Source: an uncultured archaeon A07HN63 (GTDB lineage: Archaea > Halobacteriota > Halobacteria > Halobacteriales > Haloferacaceae). From it: DNA of 22,446 bases. Positions 7,972 through 14,102 of the stretch are shown piece by piece. The DNA lies in NCBI GenBank assembly GCA_000496215.1, contig KI543216.1, positions 31,658 to 54,103 of the forward strand. Reading direction: 5' to 3'. The notes below the pieces were generated by a model, which did not search any database, was not told the DNA's origin, and was given only the letters and a program-made list of their open reading frames with translations. Every line of letters begins with the position of its first letter. Position 1 is the stretch's first letter. The position numbers were made by a program, and so were the translations under genes.

Positions 7972-7978
7972 ACAAAAG
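7972..7978 (-). promoter_or_regulatory. TATA-like element of the PhoU/RCK_C gene
   Basis: On the minus strand CTTTTGT is centred about 27 bases before the ATG at 7948, in the 78-base gap behind mch. Confidence 0.4.
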
Positions 7979-8026
7979 TGTTCGTCCGGCGATACCGCTA
8001 CTGCGGCCCTGCCCGTGGAGACTGCG

Positions 8027-8962
8027 CTACTGCAGGCCGAACGAATCGGCCAGCAGCTCCTCGTCGGTTTCGCCGACGACGTAGGTGTCGCCGTCGACGA
8101 CATCGATGGTGACCTTCGCGGGCGCGAACACGCTCTCGGGCACCTCGTAGAAGTCCCAGTCGGCCGCCTCGAAGATCTGCTCGAAGGGGACGCCGTACTC
8201 CTCGCGGGCGTTCGAGGGGACCTCCTCGAAGACGGTCGACTCCTCGCGGACCTGCAGGTAGGCTTCGCCGCCGTACGCCAGCGCATCGTTGGTTCGGGCC
8301 ATCGCCACCGACTCGTTGTAACTGACCGGCGCCACCGGTGCCCGGCCGGTCGCACTCAACACCTCGTTCGGTGGGTAACCGAGTTCGGCCAGCCGGAAGA
8401 CGGCAAGTTCGGCCGCGCGGGCGGCCATCGATGCGCTACCGGCCATCGAGCCGGCGGCGTAGGTCGGCAAGAAGAGGCTCGACGGCTCGACGCCGGCGGC
8501 CTCGGCGACGTACTCGGCGATCTCGTCGTCCGGGAGATCGATGCTCTCGACGGCCAGCACGGCGAAATCGAACTCGTCGTAGTAGCCGACGCGCTCGAAG
8601 TCGGTCTCCTCGCCGACGAGCGCGCGGGCCGGGCCGGAGCCGAGGCCGTCGAAATCGGCGAGATCGAGTTCCCAGCCAGCCTTCTGCGAACAGAGCAGCG
8701 CAATCGCCGGGTGGTCGGTTGTCAACTCGACGTAGGGGATCGGCGCGTCGGCGACCCGGCCCATCTGGGTGTAGGTCGTCGCCAGCCCGGCCGTCTGGAT
8801 GTCGGCCAGCATGAGGCCCGCCTCGATCCCGCCGTCGACGGCGACGCCGAAGTCGATAACCGTCGCGCCACAGCCGAGTTCCCGGGCGGCGATCCCGAGT
8901 TCGTCAGCGAAATCCAGTGCCTCATCTACCAGCTCGATTGCCGACCGGTTGATGCTCTCCAT
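8027..8962 (-). CDS. mch: methenyltetrahydromethanopterin cyclohydrolase
   Basis: The protein is 311 residues, close to the family length. It interconverts methenyl- and formyl-tetrahydro-pterin in C1 metabolism. The family wording runs through the whole protein, from ELVDEALDFADELGI and the ELGCGATVIDFGVAVDGGIEAG region to GLGSGPARAL (106-115) and YGGEAYLQV. Haloarchaea are not methanogens and use tetrahydrofolate, so here the enzyme presumably serves folate-bound C1 units for purine and methionine synthesis, replacing the FolD cyclohydrolase step. It starts 23 bases after the thiamine-binding protein gene, whose stop codon overlaps the presumed mch TATA element. Confidence 0.95.
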   Translation of the reverse strand: MESINRSAIELVDEALDFADELGIAARELGCGATVIDFGVAVDGGIEAGLMLADIQTAGLATTYTQMGRVADAPIPYVELTTDHPAIALLCSQKAGWELDLADFDGLGSGPARALVGEETDFERVGYYDEFDFAVLAVESIDLPDDEIAEYVAEAAGVEPSSLFLPTYAAGSMAGSASMAARAAELAVFRLAELGYPPNEVLSATGRAPVAPVSYNESVAMARTNDALAYGGEAYLQVREESTVFEEVPSNAREEYGVPFEQIFEAADWDFYEVPESVFAPAKVTIDVVDGDTYVVGETDEELLADSFGLQ

Positions 8963-8982
8963 ACCCTGCCGTTGCTCGTGAT

Positions 8983-8991
8983 CTCCTAAAG
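8983..8991 (-). promoter_or_regulatory. TATA-like element CTTTAGGAG of mch, overlapping the upstream stop codon
   Basis: On the minus strand CTTTAGGAG is centred about 27 bases before the mch ATG. Its TAG is the stop codon (8988-8986) of the preceding gene. The identical nine bases occur at the same distance before pyrF. Confidence 0.5.
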
Positions 8992-9339
8992 GGATTCGTC
9001 GTCGGCCGGCTCGCCAGTTTCGCCGGGCGAGTGCGCCGTGGTCGCGGGGCGGCCGAGTTCGTCCTCAACCGCATCGACCTTGTCGGTCGCCGACTGGTCG
9101 GTCGTCCGTTTGTGGTCGATCTTGAGGAACGTGCTGACGCGGTCGCCGTCGACGGCCTTGTGGGCGTCGCCGACGGCCGCCAGCAGCGTGTCGATATCGT
9201 CTGCCTCGATCACGGTTCCCATCGGATTCGTCTCGTAGCGCACGTCGTGGTCGTCGAGGGCGTCGACGGCCTTGGCGACCTCGCTAGCCATGCTATCCTC
9301 GATTACCGGTGCAACGCTGAGAAGTGCAATGACAGTCAT
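8986..9339 (-). CDS. MTH1187-family thiamine-binding protein (DUF77)
   Basis: The protein is 117 residues. The ferredoxin-like fold of the MTH1187/YkoF-type family covers about the first 90 residues: MTVIALLSVAPV at the start, then YETNPMGTVIEADDIDTLL, the most conserved part of the family, and VSTFLKIDHKR. Members bind thiamine or its pyrimidine precursor HMP. The last 25 residues are a Pro/Glu/Asp-rich acidic tail. A weak TATA-like stretch lies 28 bases before the ATG. It is upstream of mch on the same strand, but mch seems to have its own promoter. Confidence 0.88.
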   Translation of the reverse strand: MTVIALLSVAPVIEDSMASEVAKAVDALDDHDVRYETNPMGTVIEADDIDTLLAAVGDAHKAVDGDRVSTFLKIDHKRTTDQSATDKVDAVEDELGRPATTAHSPGETGEPADDESL

Positions 9340-9407
9340 GGCTACCCTCTCGGGCTGGATGCTCCTAACTCCGCTGATGAGAGACCCATCGGTCGTATGA
9401 CTGTGGT

Positions 9408-9420
9408 AGTAAACGTTACT
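9408..9420 (+). promoter_or_regulatory. possible VapB operator overlapping the promoter
   Basis: AGTAA-ACG-TTACT is a short dyad just upstream of the VapB ATG (9445) that overlaps the place where a leaderless TATA element would lie (about 9416-9422). Antitoxins of this kind repress their own operon by binding such dyads. The arms are only five bases, so this is weak. Confidence 0.3.
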
Positions 9421-9444
9421 TAGTTGCAGACGAAACTACATTGT

Positions 9445-9720
9445 ATGACAACTGCTGTGAAAATCGACGAGGAACGGAAAAACCGCCTCGAAGAGCTACA
9501 GGCCGAGGTCAGGCTTCGAACAGGAACCTCGGTCACACAGAAAGAACTCCTCGAACGGTTCATTGACGAGGCCTACGAATCCCGCGAGGAGATAATCAAC
9601 TCGTTCCAAAAGTCGACGGTACCGCTCTCTGAAAGCGAGAAAGCGGCGATGCAGCGTGGTCGATTCAGTTCCGGCGTCGAAACGACCGAAGCAGATATCG
9701 ACGACACGCTCTACGGATGA
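9445..9720 (+). CDS. vapB: VapB-like antitoxin
   Basis: The protein is 91 residues. A strand (TTAVKIDEE) followed by two helices (RKNRLEELQAEV, TQKELLERFIDEAYESREE) fits a ribbon-helix-helix or related DNA-binding fold, and the C-terminal half is a loose acidic tail that could wrap the toxin. The ATG at 9445 is preferred over an in-frame TTG at 9424. It overlaps the PIN-domain gene by four bases (ATGA), the classic toxin-antitoxin arrangement, and this pairing is the main reason for the call. Confidence 0.75.
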   Translation: MTTAVKIDEERKNRLEELQAEVRLRTGTSVTQKELLERFIDEAYESREEIINSFQKSTVPLSESEKAAMQRGRFSSGVETTEADIDDTLYG

Positions 9721-10166
9721 CGGTACTCGTCGATACCGGCGTTCTCTACGCCGATCACGATACGGACGCGTCACGACACGAGACAGCCAGCGCAGCACTC
9801 GAAGCCGTCTATGATGGCGCACTTGGCCAACCGTACGTCAGCGACTACATCTACGACGAAGCAGTAACGCTCACGCTGATGCGCGGTGGGTCGTTCGAGC
9901 CAGCCAAACAGTTGGGTGAGCGGCTTCGCGGGTCGGGGTCGTACCCCGAGGTATTCGAGCGGCTTCGTGTCTCGGAATCGGTGTTTGCCGCTGCAATCGA
10001 GACCTTCGAACAGTACGGGGATCAACAACTGAGTTTCACGGACGCGACGAGCGTTGCACTCATCGAACATCACGAAATCGAGCACGTCCTGAGTTTTGAC
10101 GATGATTTCGACGGAGTTGTCAACCGGGTCGATCCAGATGAAATAGACACGGCTGGACGTGCGTAG
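9717..10166 (+). CDS. vapC: VapC-like PIN-domain toxin
   Basis: The protein is 149 residues. PIN nucleases have acidic residues around a metal site: here Asp6 in VLVDTGVLYA, Glu48 in YDEAVTL, Asp109 in LSFTDATSVAL, and Asp128-130 in VLSFDDDFD. All are present, so the enzyme looks intact and would cleave RNA, in known VapC toxins often tRNA or rRNA. The target is not known. It is translationally coupled to the antitoxin by the ATGA overlap. The pair lies next to a tRNA-derived repeat, which suggests that it arrived by transfer. Confidence 0.88.
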   Translation: MTVLVDTGVLYADHDTDASRHETASAALEAVYDGALGQPYVSDYIYDEAVTLTLMRGGSFEPAKQLGERLRGSGSYPEVFERLRVSESVFAAAIETFEQYGDQQLSFTDATSVALIEHHEIEHVLSFDDDFDGVVNRVDPDEIDTAGRA

Positions 10167-10200
10167 GTGCTGTTGGAGGGGTAGGTATTGACAGAGAGAG

Positions 10201-10221
10201 TGCGTCGGCCAGGATTTGAAC
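10201..10221 (-). repeat. tRNA-Gly 3' end fragment (possible attachment site remnant)
   Basis: This 21-base stretch matches the 3' end (acceptor stem and part of the T arm) of the tRNA-Gly gene at 10345-10365 in 19 of 21 positions, in the same orientation, and differs only by an AG/GA swap. Such copies are left when an integrase uses a tRNA 3' end as its attachment site. The interval between the two copies is only 144 bases and holds no integrase, so any element has been lost. Confidence 0.55.
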
Positions 10222-10270
10222 CACGGTCGCTCCGCTCACGTCGTTCGGTCCGCTCCCTAGGTTCAAATCC
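10212..10270. repeat. 11-base inverted repeat around the tRNA fragment
   Basis: GGATTTGAACC (10212-10222) and GGTTCAAATCC (10260-10270) are a perfect inverted repeat with a 37-base GC-rich spacer of repeated CGCTCCGCTC-like wording. Both arms resemble the T-loop of a tRNA, one in each orientation. No gene is evident in 10167-10344. Confidence 0.5.
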
Positions 10271-10344
10271 GGCGTGTTGCAGACAGCCTCGGACGGGGTG
10301 TGAGCGACACAACAGTCGCTCACTGGTGTTGTCCTCGGTAGAAC

Positions 10345-10415
10345 TGCGTCGGCCGAGATTTGAACTCGGGTTGTAACCATGGCAAGGTTACGTGATACCA
10401 CTACACTACCGACGC
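10345..10415 (-). tRNA. tRNA-Gly(GCC)
   Basis: On the minus strand a 71-base cloverleaf is complete. The acceptor stem is GCGTCGG/CCGACGC, and a D arm follows with GTGGTATCAC. The anticodon stem TAACC/GGTTA closes the loop TTGCCAT, so the anticodon is GCC. The T arm is CCGAG-TTCAAAT-CTCGG, and the discriminator base is A. CCA is not encoded. A TATA element lies about 35 bases upstream. The gene serves GGC and GGU codons. Confidence 0.96.
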
Positions 10416-10446
10416 ACTGTGCAACTCAAAATAACCGCCGATACCT

Positions 10447-10454
10447 GTATAAAC
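10447..10454 (-). promoter_or_regulatory. TATA box of the tRNA-Gly gene
   Basis: GTTTATAC on the minus strand is centred about 35 bases upstream of the mature tRNA 5' end (10415), leaving room for a short leader removed by RNase P. Confidence 0.55.
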
Positions 10455-10627
10455 GTTGCGAAACCACCCCGTTTGCTGCCCGCGGTTGGGGAGTTGTGTC
10501 CCTCATACGACCACGTTGCAGCTGCTATCGATTCGGGGACGGCAAGCCATCGGCCAGCGGTTTGTGTCGGTACACGATACCATCCCTGTTCCCAACACTC
10601 ATTGACAGAGCGAGAAACAGTCAGCCA

Positions 10628-11902
10628 ATGGCAGCACTGTTGATCGTCGTCGGTGTGATCGTGGCCGTGTTTGTCGGGTTCAACATCGGCGGCTCCTCGA
10701 CGGGTGTCGCGTTCGGGCCGGCGGTCGGCAGCCGGATCGTCAGACCGGTCAGTGCCGGCGCGCTGTTTAGCGTCTTCGCCCTCGCCGGCGCGTGGACCAT
10801 CGGCCGGAACGTCATCACGACGATGAGCAGCGACATCGTCGACGCGGCGATGTTCACCCCGCTGGCGAGCGTTATCGTCCTCTTTTTCACCGGGCTCGCG
10901 CTGTTGCTCTCGAATCTCTACGGCGTGCCGGGATCGACCTCGATGACGGCCGTCGGGGCCATCGTCGGCCTCGGGCTGGCAACCGGGACGCTCAACGCGT
11001 CGCTCATGTTTACCATCCTCTCGGCATGGATCGTCGCCCCGCTGGTCGCCGTGGTCACCGGCGCGGTTATCGGCCGGTACCTATACCCGTATCTCGACGC
11101 GAAACTCGCCTTTGGTCGCCTGACCGACCCGCTGGTGGCGGTCGACACGACAGGGGCGATTCCACGGCTCTCGATCAACCAGACGATGGCCGGCCGTGAT
11201 CTCGTCGGCTCGATACTCGTCGTCCTGATCGCCTGCTATATGGCGTTTAGTGCCGGAGCGTCGAACGCCGCCAACGCGGTTGCCCCGCTGGTCGGCAACG
11301 GTGCGCTTGCGCCCTCGCCGGCGATTTTGCTGGCCATCGGCGCGATCAGTCTCGGTGGGTTCACCATCGCCCGGCGAACGCTGGCCACTGTCGGCAACGA
11401 TGTCACCGACCTGCCGATTCTGGCCGCGCTGATCGTCTCCACCATCGGCGCGTCGATCATCACGATCCTGTCGTTTCTGGGCATCCCGGCCAGCCTCGCG
11501 GTGAGCACGACCAGCTGTATCATCGGTCTTGGCTGGGGGCGGGCGAGTCGGGCACGCACGCTGCTCGATATCGCCACGCCATCGACAGCAGACGATCCGG
11601 GGCCATCTGTCGCAACGGGCGCGCTCAAAGCGTCACCAACCGACGGTGACGCCGGCGGCGAGACACCGGCCGCGAGCCCGACGGTCGGCGAACTCGCCGA
11701 GGACGAACAGCCGGCGCCGGACGCACAGCACGCCACCGACGCGTCCGTCCCGCGCGTGGGCGAAGAAGACCCAGACGAGCTGTCCGCCGAGAGCCTCTTC
11801 GATCCCACAGCGACCGCCCGGATCGTCGCACTCTGGATTATCACCCCAACGATCTCGGTTATCGGCGCCTTCCTGCTGTTCTCGCTAATCGAAACCGTCT
11901 GA
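10628..11902 (+). CDS. inorganic phosphate transporter (PiT family)
   Basis: The protein is 424 residues with about ten hydrophobic segments in two inverted halves, as in PiT/PHO4 symporters. The first half opens with GFNIGGSSTGVAFGPAVG (17-34) and the second with FSAGASNAANAVAPLVG (207-223), the places where classical PiT proteins have G-x-N-D-x-x-N. In both the signature Asp is absent (I-G-G and S-N here), so substrate or coupling ion may differ. A hydrophilic, acidic segment of about 85 residues (about 320-400) precedes a last membrane helix (ARIVALWIITPTISVIGAFLLFSLI). The ATG at 10628 is chosen because upstream sequence is not family-like. It is monocistronic, convergent with the alcohol dehydrogenase. 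Confidence 0.85.
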   Translation: MAALLIVVGVIVAVFVGFNIGGSSTGVAFGPAVGSRIVRPVSAGALFSVFALAGAWTIGRNVITTMSSDIVDAAMFTPLASVIVLFFTGLALLLSNLYGVPGSTSMTAVGAIVGLGLATGTLNASLMFTILSAWIVAPLVAVVTGAVIGRYLYPYLDAKLAFGRLTDPLVAVDTTGAIPRLSINQTMAGRDLVGSILVVLIACYMAFSAGASNAANAVAPLVGNGALAPSPAILLAIGAISLGGFTIARRTLATVGNDVTDLPILAALIVSTIGASIITILSFLGIPASLAVSTTSCIIGLGWGRASRARTLLDIATPSTADDPGPSVATGALKASPTDGDAGGETPAASPTVGELAEDEQPAPDAQHATDASVPRVGEEDPDELSAESLFDPTATARIVALWIITPTISVIGAFLLFSLIETV

Positions 11903-11935
11903 CCGAGCGGGAGGCTGTGGGCGTCTTGATCACAC

Positions 11936-11947
11936 ATCAAAAAATAG
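11936..11947 (-). terminator. oligo-T termination site of the alcohol dehydrogenase gene
   Basis: On the minus strand, about 28 bases after the dehydrogenase stop, a run of six T (complement of 11939-11944) follows a GC-rich stretch. Archaeal RNA polymerase terminates at such runs. The converging PiT gene has no equally clear T-run on its own strand. Confidence 0.45.
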
Positions 11948-11971
11948 GCGACTTGGCTCCCGAGCCGCGTC

Positions 11972-13012
11972 CTACGGTGTAATCACGGCCCGGCCGTCTA
12001 TCTCGCCGTGTTCGAGCTGTTCGGCGACCTCGTTGACATCCTCGAGATCATGCCGGCTCGTATGCAAGTTGACCGCCTCGCGCTCAACCAGTGCGACCAA
12101 CTCCTGAAGTTCGGCGTATCGCCCGACGATGTTCCCCTGGAAGGCGAACTCGCCGTTGACGAGAGCCTGAGCCGGCTCGTGGATATGGCCGCCGTAGCCG
12201 ATGATGTGGTGGTCACCGCCGGCCGCACAGATGTCGGGTGCCAGTGCGGTTGTCTCGTCGGCACCGACGAAGTCCAGTACCTGAGCGGCACCAGCACCGT
12301 CGGTGATATCACCGATTGCGTCGGCCACATCCTCGCTCTCTGGATCAACAGTGTAGTGTGCACCGAGGTCGTCGGCTAACGCTCGGGCGGATTCCTTTAT
12401 ATCGACGGCGACGATGTCGGCCGCGCTCATCTCGTTGACACACTGCAGACCGATGTGACCGAGGCCGCCGACGCCGATGATGACCGCGGCGTCACCGGGG
12501 TTGAGCCCACCAACGGCCTTTTTCGCGGCGTGGTAGGCCGTGATCCCCGCGTCGGCGTGGGGTGCGATGTCGGCGGGATCGACGCCATCCGGCAGTGGGA
12601 TCACCGAGCGTTCGCTGGTCAACAGCTCGTCGGCAAAGCCGCCATCAGTCGTGAGTCCGTTGAACGCGTCATTCTCACAGTACATCGTCTCGCCCTGCCG
12701 GCAGGGGCGGCACGTCCCGCAGGTCTGGACCGGGTGACAGATCACCTGCTCGCCCTCCGAGACGAGATCAACCTCGTCACCGGTTTCGACGACGGTGCCG
12801 GCGTTCTCGTGGCCCAGCGTCATCGGCAGCGGTTGTGGAACATACGGCTCCCACATCCCCTCGATGATATGATTGTCCGTCTGACACCAGCCCGCGCCCT
12901 CAACCGCGACAACGACCCCGTCGCTGGTCGTTATCTGTGGTTTGTCTACATCGTCGATTGAGAGCCCCTCTGCCATGTCGTCGGTGTATGCGTGTAATCG
13001 TGCGGATCGCAT
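11972..13012 (-). CDS. zinc-dependent alcohol dehydrogenase (MDR family)
   Basis: The protein is 346 residues from MRSARLHAY. The catalytic zinc site is formed by Cys43 (GWCQTD) and His68-Glu69 (GHENAG), with a further acidic residue at about 152-154 (PHAD). The four structural zinc cysteines are Cys98, Cys101, Cys104 and Cys112 (CGTCRPCRQGETMYC). The NAD(P) loop is GVGGLGHIG (180-188), followed by the acidic end VAVDIKES that usually indicates NAD. It oxidises alcohols or reduces aldehydes; the substrate is unknown. A longer in-frame start lies at 13117, but a TATA-like element about 27 bases before 13012 supports the shorter form. It stands alone, divergent from the ribosomal operon. Confidence 0.92.
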   Translation of the reverse strand: MRSARLHAYTDDMAEGLSIDDVDKPQITTSDGVVVAVEGAGWCQTDNHIIEGMWEPYVPQPLPMTLGHENAGTVVETGDEVDLVSEGEQVICHPVQTCGTCRPCRQGETMYCENDAFNGLTTDGGFADELLTSERSVIPLPDGVDPADIAPHADAGITAYHAAKKAVGGLNPGDAAVIIGVGGLGHIGLQCVNEMSAADIVAVDIKESARALADDLGAHYTVDPESEDVADAIGDITDGAGAAQVLDFVGADETTALAPDICAAGGDHHIIGYGGHIHEPAQALVNGEFAFQGNIVGRYAELQELVALVEREAVNLHTSRHDLEDVNEVAEQLEHGEIDGRAVITP

Positions 13013-13034
13013 ACCATAGTTGCTCGCCGAAACA

Positions 13035-13043
13035 TCATAAACT
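13035..13043 (-). promoter_or_regulatory. TATA-like element of the alcohol dehydrogenase gene
   Basis: AGTTTATGA on the minus strand is centred about 27 bases before the ATG at 13012, so the transcript is probably leaderless. A further AT-rich stretch (13043-13055) lies just upstream. Confidence 0.55.
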
Positions 13044-13110
13044 TTTATTAAGATTATGGGTGGCTGATATGCCCCAGCGAGTGACACAACCCCACACGCA
13101 AGATTCCGCC

Positions 13111-13144
13111 GTGTCACGGGCTAATGGCCGTGTGAACGCGACAC
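13111..13144. promoter_or_regulatory. nested dyad between the dehydrogenase and ribosomal operon promoters
   Basis: GTGTC (13111-13115) pairs with GACAC (13140-13144) and, inside it, CACGG (13115-13119) with CCGTG (13128-13132). It lies about 25 bases upstream of the presumed ribosomal operon TATA element and might be a regulator site. The arms are short. Confidence 0.25.
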
Positions 13145-13165
13145 AGGGACAACTCAATCCACTAT

Positions 13166-13173
13166 CCTTTTAG
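13166..13173 (+). promoter_or_regulatory. TATA-like element of the ribosomal operon
   Basis: CCTTTTAG is centred about 51 bases before the ATG at 13220, predicting transcription from about 13195 and a 5' leader of about 25 bases, unlike the leaderless genes earlier in the window. Confidence 0.45.
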
Positions 13174-13219
13174 GCGCACAAGCGAAAGCGAGGCTACAGT
13201 CTAGCGACGAGACAGACCG

Positions 13220-14098
13220 ATGGACGGACTCACACTACTGATTCCGTCGTCGGTCGCCCGGGAAGCCGAGGACAAACGCGAGGCAACTCGCAAGCTCGGC
13301 TACGTCGCCCGCGCGGCGGCGGTCTTCCGGGCCGACCGGCTGGTCGTCTTCCCCGACCGGGAGGGCGAGCGCCGGTGGGGCGAGGAGTTCGTCCGCGTCG
13401 TCCTGCAGTACGCCGCGACGCCCCCCTACCTCAAAGATGAGGTCTGGGGGCAACGCGACGAACTGCGGTTCGCGGGCGTCCTGCCCCCATTGGGCGTCTC
13501 GTCGCAGACCACGGCCGGTTCGTCCGAATCGGCCGTCCACCACGGAATCGTGACCGAGGTCGGACCTGAAGGCCGCGTTCGGGTCACTTGCGGACTGCAA
13601 CACCCGATCTCCCTCGGCGTGCCGCCGGAGATGGCGACACCCGCCGAGGGGGAGCGCGTCACCGTCAGGATCTCTTCGAGAGAGCCGGTCCGTGCCCGCC
13701 TCGTCGACGAGCCCACACCGGGCTTCGACGTGACGGTCACGGACCTGTCGGCTGCCCTTGCCGACGCCGCCGGACGACGGATCGCCACCTCGCGGCACGG
13801 ACAGTCGCTGTCCGCTGCGAAACTCGGCGAGATCCGTCCTGAATTTCAGGACGGACTCACCGTCGCCTTCGGCGCGCCACAACGGGGGTTGCCGGCGATT
13901 CTCGGGATCGAACCCGAGGTCATTTCGGCCGAACCATCGGCCGACACGTCCGAGCCAGCCGGGTCGGACGACGCCACCGTCGACCCCGTCGGGGGGTTCG
14001 ACCGCTGGCTGAATACGATTCCGCGACAGGGCAGCGAGACGGTGCGAACCGAGGAAGCCATGTTCGCGTCGCTCGCCTGCCTGACGCTCACGGAGTGA
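13220..14098 (+). CDS. putative SPOUT-class RNA methyltransferase (archaeal RNA uridine N3 methyltransferase family)
   Basis: The protein is 292 residues, of the SPOUT superfamily group that includes archaeal and eukaryotic SPOUT1/C9orf114. A trefoil-knot methyltransferase fold is predicted from the start strand LTLLIPSSVAREA and the C-terminal segments LTVAFGAPQRGLPAIL and WLNTIPRQGSETVRTEEAMFASLACL, which hold the SAM-binding knot. A beta-rich insert (about 105-165, HHGIVTEVGPEGRVRVTCG) resembles an OB-like RNA-binding domain. The target, probably rRNA, is not established in archaea. It is the first gene of the ribosomal operon, four bases before rpl3, and its placement here is conserved in archaea. 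Confidence 0.88.
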   Translation: MDGLTLLIPSSVAREAEDKREATRKLGYVARAAAVFRADRLVVFPDREGERRWGEEFVRVVLQYAATPPYLKDEVWGQRDELRFAGVLPPLGVSSQTTAGSSESAVHHGIVTEVGPEGRVRVTCGLQHPISLGVPPEMATPAEGERVTVRISSREPVRARLVDEPTPGFDVTVTDLSAALADAAGRRIATSRHGQSLSAAKLGEIRPEFQDGLTVAFGAPQRGLPAILGIEPEVISAEPSADTSEPAGSDDATVDPVGGFDRWLNTIPRQGSETVRTEEAMFASLACLTLTE

Positions 14099-14102
14099 AC
14101 AC

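Noticed and set aside
8015..8989. 324-residue open frame on the plus strand opposite mch
   Set aside because: It is a shadow of mch; its sequence is repetitive Gly/Arg/Val without any recognisable domain.
10188..10401. Small coding frames around the tRNA region
   Set aside because: They cross the tRNA-Gly gene and the tRNA-derived repeats and have no gene-like start or family wording.
9445..10415. Full integrative element between VapB and tRNA-Gly
   Set aside because: There is no integrase or replication gene and only one short tRNA copy; a scar is all that can be supported.
11236..11940. 234-residue minus-strand frame opposite the PiT transporter
   Set aside because: Ser/Ala-rich shadow of the membrane protein and its acidic insert.
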